36,415 bases of DNA, from contig JAUYSP010000051.1 of NCBI GenBank assembly GCA_030696305.1, positions 1 to 36,415 on the forward strand. Reading direction: 5' to 3'. Positions 11,557 to 19,516 of this stretch are shown here, piece by piece; the stretch's first letter is position 1; each line of letters begins with the position of its first letter. Under the pieces are notes generated by a model. That model did not search any database and was not told where the DNA came from. It saw nothing but the letters and a program-made list of their open reading frames with translations. The position numbers and the translations under genes were made by a program. The DNA is from Legionellaceae bacterium. Lineage in GTDB: Bacteria; Pseudomonadota; Gammaproteobacteria; Legionellales; Legionellaceae.

Positions 11557-12517
11557 ACTCGATTATAAAATCGTTGATTCATTGCATTTGAAATACCAAG
11601 AAATGGTACGTACCCAGATGTTAAGTTCATTTACATTGAATGACGATTTTAAATCGACGCTAATTAATGTGGATCTGGATAAAAAGGCATTTACGCCGGA
11701 TTTGTTTTGTCTTTATCTAACGGCATTAATAAATGGCAACTATTCTTTAAATACCACTGGATTAGAGTGGTTTTTGGATGTTTATCAAGATGTAAAAATA
11801 GATGTGATCGACCCCACTACCAGTATTGCGGATGATTTTTTTGCTAAGAATGCGGAGTTACATACTGGTGGAGCTGAATTTTCAATCCCTATGTGGGGTT
11901 GTGAATCGATAAGAGAAACCGCACAGCAGATAAGAACAGCACTCGTGCTTTTAGCGTCGATTAAATCGTCCTGTTCTAAAACTAAGTTATTGAATTCAAT
12001 AGCTATTTTTTCTGGAAATGATACCACAGCAACTTCGGGCGTGACGGGCGCGGCTCAAGGTCGAATTTTTATCCGCGAAGTTACTTTAAATTATCCTGAT
12101 TTTTATTATTTGGATATGATGATTCATGAAATTTCACATTTATATTTCAATTTGATCGCACAATTGCATCCACTCATATCTGATTATACAAAGACATTTT
12201 TTTCCGTGGCGAAAAATAGGGAAAGGCCCATTTTTGGCATATTTAATGCAACTTTTGTTTTATATCGATTGATCACCGTTTATCCGGAAGTTAAAAACTT
12301 ATTGAAAAAATCAGAATTGCCATTAGAAAAAAATACGTCTTATGAAAAGTATTTATATAGTCGCTTTTTTCATATCCCATTTAATTATGAATTTCGCTTG
12401 AATTTATACCAGATGAAATTTGACATTGCTTATGAGCAGTTATTATCAAGCAATGCACTAACTAGCGCGGGCAAAGAGCTCTTGGTGGCGATGCATGAAG
12501 AGCTCATTTCTAAGTAG
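11531..12517 (+). CDS. HExxH-motif protein, possible peptide beta-hydroxylase-type family
   Basis: This 328-aa protein has a putative metal site MIHEISHLYFNLIAQLHPL (HEISH at 199-203). A downstream ERPIFGIFNATFVLYRL follows at about 231-246. That spacing and the R-P-x-x-G-x-x-x-A/T pattern resemble the HEXXH motif domain family (TIGR04267), now linked to alpha-ketoglutarate-dependent peptide hydroxylation in RiPP pathways. The resemblance is from memory and needs a profile search; an ordinary metallopeptidase is possible. No signal peptide or membrane segment is evident. GTG at 11531 (after AGG) or ATG at 11537 would start it; both lie in the right arm of the 161-bp repeat, so the first eight or so residues are repeat-derived. 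No precursor peptide or RiPP gene is adjacent. Confidence 0.65.
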   Translation: MEMNYQQTLLDYKIVDSLHLKYQEMVRTQMLSSFTLNDDFKSTLINVDLDKKAFTPDLFCLYLTALINGNYSLNTTGLEWFLDVYQDVKIDVIDPTTSIADDFFAKNAELHTGGAEFSIPMWGCESIRETAQQIRTALVLLASIKSSCSKTKLLNSIAIFSGNDTTATSGVTGAAQGRIFIREVTLNYPDFYYLDMMIHEISHLYFNLIAQLHPLISDYTKTFFSVAKNRERPIFGIFNATFVLYRLITVYPEVKNLLKKSELPLEKNTSYEKYLYSRFFHIPFNYEFRLNLYQMKFDIAYEQLLSSNALTSAGKELLVAMHEELISK

Positions 12518-12552
12518 CTCTAAATATGTTCCCTTAATCGTAACGCCTAGGT

Positions 12553-12597
12553 ATGTCATGTACAATTTTGCATTTTTTCATTACTCATACATGACAT
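12553..12597. terminator. Inverted repeat between convergent genes, possible terminator
   Basis: ATGTCATGTA (12553-12562) and its reverse complement (12588-12597) are separated by 25 nt. The pair lies in the 115-bp gap between the ends of the HExxH gene and the leftward J-domain gene, where a bidirectional terminator is expected. There is no clean U-tract, so a binding site or decayed repeat is also possible. Confidence 0.35.
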
Positions 12598-12632
12598 GAT
12601 ATACTGATCACGTTATCCCGCCGTTAAACCGT

Positions 12633-13364
12633 TTAAAAACGTGGTGACAGATTAGAGCGGCATTGATTATCCGCCTCATCTTTGGCTTTTGGCAGATGGG
12701 TTGCTATCAGCTCGAGTAAAATCAGTTGAAATATCAAGTTATCGATAACTTTTTCCATGTGTTGTATGTCGCTTTTATTAACGTTAACGGCAACATGATC
12801 AGCGTGTTTTGTTACTCTAGGTGACTCCTTAAATGATGGCCTCTGATGAATCGCCTTCCATTCCTTTTCAATAGCATCAAATAATTTATCTAGCGGTGAA
12901 GTTGTTCTGTAGACAAAACAGGTTTTTTTCATCGGCGGAACGAAATTCTCTGGGCGCTTATTAAATGAATAAAACACATAATATGCATCTGCTTCATCCT
13001 CTTGGCGTCGAGATGGCATGGGCCTATTAGCTGGTTTCGTTGGCTGATGCCTAGTAGATGAATTGCTTTTCTCTTTTTCATATGAATCTTGTGGGGAGGG
13101 TCGGAATGATGCTGTAGGCTTGGAAGATTTTCTTGGCGATGAATTGAGTTCTAACTCGTCCTCATCATATTTCTTACGCGTGGCCGGGTCATTCAACGTC
13201 TCATATGCGGCTGAGATTTTATCAAAATTTTTCCGCGCTTCCTTTGGATCACTGCCTTTGTATTTATCGGGATGCCATATTAACGCCAGTTTTCTAAAAG
13301 CTACTGTTATTTGTCTTTGTGTAGCATCTACTGGGACGCCCAATACTTCATAATGCGTATGCAT
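12633..13364 (-). CDS. J-domain (DnaJ-like) co-chaperone with an unrecognised C-terminal region
   Basis: A 243-aa protein starting MHTHYEVLGVPVDATQRQIT, with a complete N-terminal J domain including the Hsp70-stimulating HPD (WHPDKY) and DPATRKKYDE. The ATG at 13364 is preferred over the one at 13379: AAGGAG lies exactly 6 nt before it, and the upstream ATG would use this site as codons. There is no G/F-rich region, zinc finger or DnaJ C-terminal fold. Residues from about 75 are charged, low-complexity linker and then a segment with FYSFNKRPENFVPP and a hydrophobic helix IDNLIFQLILLELIA that I do not recognise. It reads against its neighbours. A specialised or secreted J-protein is possible. 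Confidence 0.85.
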   Translation of the reverse strand: MHTHYEVLGVPVDATQRQITVAFRKLALIWHPDKYKGSDPKEARKNFDKISAAYETLNDPATRKKYDEDELELNSSPRKSSKPTASFRPSPQDSYEKEKSNSSTRHQPTKPANRPMPSRRQEDEADAYYVFYSFNKRPENFVPPMKKTCFVYRTTSPLDKLFDAIEKEWKAIHQRPSFKESPRVTKHADHVAVNVNKSDIQHMEKVIDNLIFQLILLELIATHLPKAKDEADNQCRSNLSPRF

Positions 13365-13490
13365 AATAGTCTCCTTCATTATACTGAAGCTAAAAGTAGT
13401 AAGGATTTATTCTCTGTACAAAACATTTTAAGCTCAATAGAATTATAGTTTAGAACGAAAAAAGCGCAATATGAAGTTTTCTTCAAGTCT

Positions 13491-13628
13491 CCAGGACATA
13501 TGCAAAACCCAGCAACGTCATGCTGAACGTAGTGAAGGATCTCCTTGTAGCAAAGACGGATGCTCAATTCACGAGATCCTTCACTACGTTCAGGATGACG
13601 TGTATAGGCGGTTTTGCGTAAGTACTGG
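13491..13628. repeat. Long imperfect palindrome of the 'HPERSEGS' intergenic repeat type
   Basis: Inner arms 13516-13543 and 13573-13600 match at 27 of 28 positions as inverted copies (CTGAACGTAGTGAAGGATCT core). Outer arms 13491-13510 and 13609-13628 match at 16 of 20 around GCAAAACC. The core is a widespread intergenic palindrome that translates to HPERSEGS on one strand, a known source of false ORFs. Transcribed, it would form a long hairpin between the J-domain gene and rpmH. Confidence 0.8.
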
Positions 13629-13670
13629 TCTCCTTCAGGGCTAGAGTTAATCGATCCGCCTAATTTGCAT

Positions 13671-13699
13671 TTGACAGTTGATGCGAAATTTCCTATCAT
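13671..13699 (+). promoter_or_regulatory. rpmH operon promoter
   Basis: A perfect -35 TTGACA (13671-13676) and a 5/6 -10 TATCAT (13694-13699) are separated by 17 bp, 33 bp before the rpmH ATG. This is the best sigma-70 promoter in the window. It probably drives rpmH-rnpA-yidD-yidC-mnmE, whose genes are adjacent or nearly so. Confidence 0.8.
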
Positions 13700-13732
13700 T
13701 GCCGACTTATAAAAATTGATTATAGGCTTAAC

Positions 13733-13867
13733 ATGAAACGTACATTCCAACCCAGCAATCTAAAACGTAAACGTGATCACGGCTTTCGTGCTCGTATGGC
13801 AACTCGCGGAGGTCGTTTGGTTATTAAACGTCGTCGCGCTAAAGGTCGTAAACGATTAACAGCTTAA
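13733..13867 (+). CDS. rpmH: 50S ribosomal protein L34
   Basis: This 44-aa, very basic protein begins [20 protein letters not shown] and contains [17 protein letters not shown], the standard bL34 sequence and length. It is the first gene of the rpmH-rnpA-yidD-yidC-mnmE set; its TAA directly abuts the rnpA GTG. It is highly conserved, so the call is firm despite the small size. Confidence 0.99.
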   Translation: MKRTFQPSNLKRKRDHGFRARMATRGGRLVIKRRRAKGRKRLTA

Positions 13868-14197
13868 GTGTATTATTTTGATAAATCCCGTCGATTATTG
13901 ACAAAGAATGAGTATGACTTTGTTTTTAATCAAGCAAAAAAAGTAGCCACGCCACACTTTATTATTTTGTATCGTGACAATATGGTGGGGCATGCTAGGC
14001 TTGGGCTTGCTTTGTCGAAACGGGTGATAGCTAAAGCACATGACAGAAACCGGATAAAACGGATTTTGCGAGAAACCTTTCGTATAACGAGTCAATTGCC
14101 AGCGGTGGATATTATCGTGTTGGCAAAATCCGGTGTCGCAAAAGTGGAAAATGCAGTCTTAATTTGTAATTTAGGACAAGCGTGGAACAAATTGTGA
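13868..14197 (+). CDS. rnpA: Ribonuclease P protein component
   Basis: RnpA binds the catalytic RNase P RNA and helps process tRNA 5' leaders. The frame is 109 aa and starts with GTG directly after the rpmH stop, giving MYYFDKSRRLLTKNEYDFVF. The conserved RNA-binding motif RNRIKRILRE follows ALSKRVIAKAHD, and DIIVLAKSG is typical. Zero spacing to rpmH implies translational coupling. The RNase P RNA gene is not in the window. Confidence 0.96.
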   Translation: MYYFDKSRRLLTKNEYDFVFNQAKKVATPHFIILYRDNMVGHARLGLALSKRVIAKAHDRNRIKRILRETFRITSQLPAVDIIVLAKSGVAKVENAVLICNLGQAWNKL

Positions 14198-14221
14198 TTG
14201 AAATAGATCGTAGATGCTGCC

Positions 14222-14446
14222 ATGCGTAGTGTGATTCGGTGTGTGATTAAATTATATAAGTATTTGATAAGCCCTTTTATCCCATCGAGCTGTCGTTTTT
14301 ATCCCAGTTGTTCGCAATACGCTTTACAAGCTTTAACTCAGTATAGAGTTAGCAAAAGTTTGTGGTTAATATGTTGCCGCTTATTGCGTTGCCATCCCTG
14401 GGCGCAAGGTGGTTATGATCCTGTACCTAACAAAGAGAAACCTTAA
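14222..14446 (+). CDS. yidD: Membrane protein insertion efficiency factor YidD
   Basis: A 74-aa protein with the family signature [20 protein letters not shown] and [13 protein letters not shown], including the conserved cysteines. YidD is a small membrane-associated protein that aids YidC-dependent insertion. Its stop overlaps the yidC ATG by one base (TAATG), and the rpmH-rnpA-yidD-yidC order is conserved. A short N-terminal amphipathic helix ([13 protein letters not shown]) precedes the signature. Confidence 0.96.
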   Translation: MRSVIRCVIKLYKYLISPFIPSSCRFYPSCSQYALQALTQYRVSKSLWLICCRLLRCHPWAQGGYDPVPNKEKP

Positions 14447-16122
14447 TGGATATTCGTCGTGTACTTTTATACGGAGCGCTTGCGTTCGTTGTTTTTTCCT
14501 TGTGGACGAGCTGGCAGATGGATTACCCATCAGCATCTCAAGAAACTACCGTAACCGCTGATAGCGCTATAGTAGGTGGACGTATGTTACCGGCTGTCAT
14601 TACTCAGCAGGAACACGCTCAGGCTGCGATTAAATCTCCTGATGAATCAACACAGGTTTCTTCCAATGCAGGCCGTATCCATGTAAAAACCGATGTTTTG
14701 AATTTAGATATCGATTTAGAGCAAGGGGACATAGTTAGCGCACAATTGTTAGAATATCCTGAAAATAATACAGATAAAAATAAACCATTTACATTGCTTC
14801 AAGATAATCCAGCTGTGCAATATGTTGCGAATAGCAATTTATTTATAGTAGATAATCAGCAGGTTAAAATGGTTAATGTGCCGTTCACAAGCCAACAACA
14901 GCATTATGAACTGTCACCGGAACAAGATACGTTGACGGTTACCTTGTCAGGACAAAATGCCGATGGATTGCTTATCAACAAAGTGTTTACCTTTAAAAAA
15001 GGTAGCTATCTGACAGAAGTTCGTTACGAAATTGCCAATAAAAGCGCTAGTCCTTGGAAGGGCTATATGAACACGCAATTACTTCGTAGTTCGCCTAAAG
15101 AAGATAAAACTAGCATGTTTCACATGGGATCGTTCACCGGAGCCTCCTATTCTGTTCCAGGTCAACATCGTTATAAAAAATTAACTTTTAAAGATATGAC
15201 TAAATCGAACCTGGATGCGGAAGCGCAAGGGGGTTGGATTGCAATGCAGCAACATTATTTCTTAACCGCTTGGATTCCTAATGTTCATGAAACCAATCGT
15301 TTTTATACTCGGTTCATGAATTCAGACTATACGATTGGTAACGTAAGCCAACCCATTATTGTCGAACCCAATGCAACGAAGACAATTGAAGCTCAATTAT
15401 ATCTTGGACCAGAAATCACAGATGTATTAAAAGCAGTTGCACCAGGATTGGATTTAACGGTTGATTACGGGTGGTTATGGTTTATTTCTCAACTCTTGTT
15501 TTCGGTAATGAAATCAATTTATGCTGTAGTGGGTAACTGGGGCTGGTCGATTGTACTCGTGACTGTTTTGATTAAGCTTGCTTTTTATCAATTATCAGCA
15601 AAGAGCTATAAATCAATGGCAGGTATGCGTAAATTGCAACCTAAAATGCAAGCGCTACGTGAGCGTCATGGCGATGATAAGGCGAAGATGAGCCAAGCAA
15701 CAATGGAGTTGTATCGCCAAGAAAAAATTAACCCATTAGGTGGTTGCTTACCAATTTTAATTCAAATTCCTGTGTTTATCGCGCTTTATTGGGTGTTAGT
15801 CGAAAGTGTTCAACTTCGTCAAGCACCATTTATTCTATGGATTACGGATTTATCATCATCCGATCCTTATCATGTGTTGCCGATCATCATGGGTTTGACG
15901 ATGTTAATCCAACAAAAATTAAATCCTGCGCCGCCTGATCCTATGCAGGCTAAAGTAATGATGTTTTTACCCGTGGTATTTACAATATTATTTTTAAATT
16001 TCCCTGCTGGTTTGGTCTTATACTGGACGGTAAATAATAGCCTATCTATTTTACAACAGTGGTATATCACGCGAAAATATGGCGAAAATGCCACACCTAA
16101 AAAGTTGGCCTCCGTTAAGTAA
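14446..16122 (+). CDS. yidC: Membrane protein insertase YidC
   Basis: YidC inserts and folds inner-membrane proteins, alone or with SecYEG. At 558 aa it has the Gram-negative layout. There is an N-terminal membrane anchor (about 7-24), a large periplasmic beta domain (about 60-330), and a C-terminal five-helix insertase core starting near [16 protein letters not shown]. The core includes [21 protein letters not shown], the cytoplasmic coiled region around [18 protein letters not shown], and [22 protein letters not shown]. It shares one base with yidD and its stop directly abuts mnmE. Confidence 0.98.
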   Translation: MDIRRVLLYGALAFVVFSLWTSWQMDYPSASQETTVTADSAIVGGRMLPAVITQQEHAQAAIKSPDESTQVSSNAGRIHVKTDVLNLDIDLEQGDIVSAQLLEYPENNTDKNKPFTLLQDNPAVQYVANSNLFIVDNQQVKMVNVPFTSQQQHYELSPEQDTLTVTLSGQNADGLLINKVFTFKKGSYLTEVRYEIANKSASPWKGYMNTQLLRSSPKEDKTSMFHMGSFTGASYSVPGQHRYKKLTFKDMTKSNLDAEAQGGWIAMQQHYFLTAWIPNVHETNRFYTRFMNSDYTIGNVSQPIIVEPNATKTIEAQLYLGPEITDVLKAVAPGLDLTVDYGWLWFISQLLFSVMKSIYAVVGNWGWSIVLVTVLIKLAFYQLSAKSYKSMAGMRKLQPKMQALRERHGDDKAKMSQATMELYRQEKINPLGGCLPILIQIPVFIALYWVLVESVQLRQAPFILWITDLSSSDPYHVLPIIMGLTMLIQQKLNPAPPDPMQAKVMMFLPVVFTILFLNFPAGLVLYWTVNNSLSILQQWYITRKYGENATPKKLASVK

Positions 16123-17472
16123 ATGGACACCATTGTAGCTATTGCAACCCCACCCGGTCGTGGTGGGGTTGGTATCGTCCGCATATCTGGACCAAAAGCC
16201 TATGCAATAGGTCTTCAGATTAGCGCGGCAACCGCTTTAAAACCTCGCTTTGCTCACTATGGGCCATTACATACAGCTGATGGCGAAATGCTTGATCAGG
16301 GCATTGTATTGTATTTTAAAGCGCCCCATTCATTTACCGGCGAAGATGTAATTGAATTTCAAGGACATGGTGCTCCTGTGGTGTTAGATCGTTTAATCCA
16401 AGAAAGCGTTGTATGTGGTGCGCGTTTAGCGCGACCGGGTGAGTTCAGTGAACGTGCTTTTTTGAATGATAAAATCGATTTAACGCAAGCTGAAGCAATT
16501 GCCGATTTAATTCATGCCAACTCGACGACGGCCGCTCGTATGGCTATGCGCTCGCTTCAAGGTGCTTTTTCTAAAAAAATTCACGCTTTAAATGAACAAT
16601 TAATTCAATTACGACTTTACGTTGAAGCAGCTATTGATTTTCCTGAAGAAGAAATTGATTTTTTAAATGATGGCAAAATAGCTTCTTTGTTACGCAACAT
16701 TATGAATGATTTAGACGTTGTGCGGGCGAATGCTAGTCAAGGTGCCATGATAAGAGAAGGGCTATCTATTGTTATAGCAGGTCTTCCTAATGCAGGTAAA
16801 TCAACCTTAATTAATTGTCTGGCCGGACGTGATGTAGCTATCGTGACTGACATCCCGGGTACCACACGAGATGTGATGCGTGAACATATTGTTATCGATG
16901 ATATTCCGCTACACATTATTGACACGGCTGGTTTGCGTGATAGCCAAGACATTATTGAGCAAGAAGGAGTTAAACGCGCATGGCGGGAAGTGAACCAAGC
17001 CGACTGCATTTTACTAGTGATGGATGCCAGTGCAAATGAAGAAGCCGCTCAACTTAATGATGCGATCGTAGCTGCATTACCAACAACAGTACCCATTATT
17101 TATGTTTTAAACAAAATAGATAAAATAGAACGTACGAGAAGTGTATTTAAATATTCTGCCACTACACCACCGATTTGTTTATCTGCAAAATCGGGCACGG
17201 GGATTGCTTCTTTAACCACCAAAATCAAACAGATTGTTGGTTTTCAACCAACGGAAGGTCAATTTTTAGCTCGCAGACGTCATCTGCAAGCACTTGATCA
17301 AGCTAAATCTCTTTTGAGCTCAGGTCAAATTCAATTGGAACAACATCGCGCCGGTGAATTACTAGCCGAAGATTTACGCTTGGCACATCAAGCGTTATGT
17401 GAAATTACCGGTGAATTTACCTCGGACGATTTATTAGGTAAGATTTTTTCAAGTTTTTGCATTGGTAAATAA
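16123..17472 (+). CDS. mnmE: tRNA uridine-5-carboxymethylaminomethyl modification GTPase
   Basis: MnmE works with MnmG to modify wobble U34 of certain tRNAs. The 449-aa protein has an N-terminal folate-binding domain starting [20 protein letters not shown]. An inserted G domain carries GLPNAGKST (220-228), DIPGTTRD (243-250), DTAGL (267-271) and NKID, and the invariant C-terminal CIGK (446-449) is intact. It follows yidC without a gap and ends the rpmH operon. Its partner gene mnmG is at 27.2 kb, separated by the accessory block. Confidence 0.98.
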   Translation: MDTIVAIATPPGRGGVGIVRISGPKAYAIGLQISAATALKPRFAHYGPLHTADGEMLDQGIVLYFKAPHSFTGEDVIEFQGHGAPVVLDRLIQESVVCGARLARPGEFSERAFLNDKIDLTQAEAIADLIHANSTTAARMAMRSLQGAFSKKIHALNEQLIQLRLYVEAAIDFPEEEIDFLNDGKIASLLRNIMNDLDVVRANASQGAMIREGLSIVIAGLPNAGKSTLINCLAGRDVAIVTDIPGTTRDVMREHIVIDDIPLHIIDTAGLRDSQDIIEQEGVKRAWREVNQADCILLVMDASANEEAAQLNDAIVAALPTTVPIIYVLNKIDKIERTRSVFKYSATTPPICLSAKSGTGIASLTTKIKQIVGFQPTEGQFLARRRHLQALDQAKSLLSSGQIQLEQHRAGELLAEDLRLAHQALCEITGEFTSDDLLGKIFSSFCIGK

Positions 17473-17607
17473 CGCCAAACTGATGGACAAACGAACTCGA
17501 GTTTTTCGCACTGGTTTATTGAGTAATAATTAAGCCCAAATACTTGTCTGTTGTTTTAAATAATGATAGGTTAGTTTTTTTGTTGACACGTTTATTCAGG
17601 TTGTATT

Positions 17608-19488
17608 ATGGCTAGCATTTTTTGGGATTCCTCGTACGCAGCTGCAAAAGAAGCTGAAAAAGCACAAACTTATAAAGACTACAAAACGAATCTTGCTAGT
17701 CGTTATCAACCTGCTCAAAAGATAAATTACAGCGGTACACCTAAAGAACGGGCAGCGCAGTGGAATCAATCCTCAGAACAAGATTTTTATGCCTATTCAT
17801 CGCTTATTCGCTCTGAAATCCAGCTTGATTTTGAAATATTACAAAAAATGATTGCAGATAAAGAATCATTTAATCAATTAAGTTCTGATGCTCAAATGCG
17901 AATTAAATATTATTACTATGATTACGCATTATTGTTATTAGATGATGCACGTATACCGAATCACCGAGCAGATGTTAAAAAATATCAGAAAATTATCGAT
18001 GACTATAATGCTGAATTAGCTTTAACTCAGAAAAAAAGCGCTGAAATTAGCAACAAACTTATTGAGCAAAATAGCAAGGATCAATCCGACTCTCAGCAAA
18101 AAGCAGAACCTACTTGGTTTGATAAAATAATCAATGCGTTGAAAGAGTTAGCCGAATTTCACCCATCTGTCATTATTGATTGGATTAGCTATTTCAATAT
18201 GTACCGTTTGATGGTGGTATTTTGTCGATTGACATGGAAACAACTTTGGGTATTAGGCAGAGCGCTTGGGTGGCTGGATAAGTACGATAATTTATTCGGC
18301 ATGCATGTAGATATTGGCTTAATAGATGCACCAACTAACGTGTTTAATGGATTAAGTGTGTTTCTGTTTTTAGGTAGATTATTTTTCGATCTGAGTGAAA
18401 TAACACGACATTTCTTTTTTCCAACCGAAGGTGAAAAAGGCGTTGATTCATTTGAGCGCGCTCAAATTGAATGGAATAAACGTTATGCTCGTATAGTCAA
18501 TGATATTGCCTGGGCTTTATTTAATAGTCTGACTAACTATGCGATTTATTTTGGTATACCAATTCCTGTAGCTGGATGGTTACTAGTTGGTTTTCTATTT
18601 TTCGATATTGCATTACTTGCTTATCAATTGCATGTTGAAAACAAAAAACAGTCAGTAAAAAAACAGGCATTAACCGCTGATCTAGCGATTGCTGGGAATA
18701 ACGAGGATAAGGCTTTTATTTATTTGCAACTGAAACAATTGGAGTATAGACGTGTAGAAATTAGAGCGAAGTTTATATTTTATATGGCTGCAGCTTCCTT
18801 ACTGGTCTTAGGGTTTATTTTATCCTTATCATTAACAGCACTTCCTGTTTCATGGCCAATTTGTTTCTTTCTGTGCGTATGTGGGATCGGTATGTATCTT
18901 TCCGCAGGTCAGTTTAGTGCGGCTGTTAGAGCGAGTAAAGAGCGTGAGTCAAACCCATTGTTGGATATGAGCTTGCTTCAAAGTAACCCGTCGGAAAACG
19001 ATATCAAACAAGTGCTCTCATTGGATAAAATGCTTCTTGTTGAAAGTTTAAATGAGCAAGGCGAGCAATCGTATCAAATTGGGTTTAATAAAAGTGGCCA
19101 GTATCAACAAATGCTTATTACGGACGATAAGCTGCTTACGTTGCTTAAGGCATATGATGCTAAAAATCCAGAGCATATAAATGCCATCGAGCAATTGCTT
19201 AGCTCATTAGGTGCGACACGTCGATTTAGTGATGCTCGGTTAAAAGCTGAGCGCGCGGCTTGGAAGGGGTTTGCATTTAATTTGGTTGTTGAAAATATTA
19301 TCGTACCCATGGTAATTGTTGGCTTATTCACGGTTTGTTGGCCTGCTGCCCTTGCACTGACCGTACTTTATATTGGAATTAAACATGGTAATTTAAGCCA
19401 ATTGAGCAAAGATGTGGGTAATTTTGTTACATCAAAACAGGTTGAAGAGACCGGTGATGAAACTAAAAACTTGCTAGCGTGTGCTTAA
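17608..19488 (+). CDS. 626-aa multi-pass membrane protein of unknown function (paralogue of the 24309 gene)
   Basis: I do not recognise a named family. The N-terminal ~185 residues are hydrophilic and helical with coiled-coil tendency (VKKYQKIIDDYNAELALTQK). Hydrophobic segments then lie near 245-262, 303-340, 388-432 and 560-595, with a soluble stretch at about 440-555. The segment RIVNDIAWALFNSLTNYAIY (295-314) matches ILNDIVWGCINFACYYV in the 905-aa protein at 24309, and both have FDIALLAYQ/MDFTLAACR downstream, so they look homologous. It lies just after mnmE and 28 bp before the alpha/beta hydrolase gene. An AGG lies 7 nt before the ATG. Large coiled-coil membrane proteins of this kind in Legionellales are often secreted effectors, but no secretion signal was tested. 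Confidence 0.85.
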   Translation: MASIFWDSSYAAAKEAEKAQTYKDYKTNLASRYQPAQKINYSGTPKERAAQWNQSSEQDFYAYSSLIRSEIQLDFEILQKMIADKESFNQLSSDAQMRIKYYYYDYALLLLDDARIPNHRADVKKYQKIIDDYNAELALTQKKSAEISNKLIEQNSKDQSDSQQKAEPTWFDKIINALKELAEFHPSVIIDWISYFNMYRLMVVFCRLTWKQLWVLGRALGWLDKYDNLFGMHVDIGLIDAPTNVFNGLSVFLFLGRLFFDLSEITRHFFFPTEGEKGVDSFERAQIEWNKRYARIVNDIAWALFNSLTNYAIYFGIPIPVAGWLLVGFLFFDIALLAYQLHVENKKQSVKKQALTADLAIAGNNEDKAFIYLQLKQLEYRRVEIRAKFIFYMAAASLLVLGFILSLSLTALPVSWPICFFLCVCGIGMYLSAGQFSAAVRASKERESNPLLDMSLLQSNPSENDIKQVLSLDKMLLVESLNEQGEQSYQIGFNKSGQYQQMLITDDKLLTLLKAYDAKNPEHINAIEQLLSSLGATRRFSDARLKAERAAWKGFAFNLVVENIIVPMVIVGLFTVCWPAALALTVLYIGIKHGNLSQLSKDVGNFVTSKQVEETGDETKNLLACA

Positions 19489-19516
19489 TTAGAGATATAT
19501 AAAGAGGAATTTATTT

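Larger units (their letters stand above)
13365..13732. other. Gene-free gap upstream of rpmH (repeat plus promoter)
   Basis: This 368-bp stretch separates the divergent J-domain gene and rpmH. It holds a 138-bp imperfect palindrome (13491-13628) and the rpmH promoter (13671-13699). The first 120 bp carry no recognisable element apart from the expected J-gene leader. I looked for DnaA boxes, because oriC often lies next to rpmH, and saw no good cluster. Confidence 0.6.

Noticed and set aside
13379..13750. 123-aa minus-strand frame containing RHPERSEGSRE
   Set aside because: HPERSEGS is the known translation of an intergenic palindromic repeat. The frame also runs antisense across the rpmH promoter and start.
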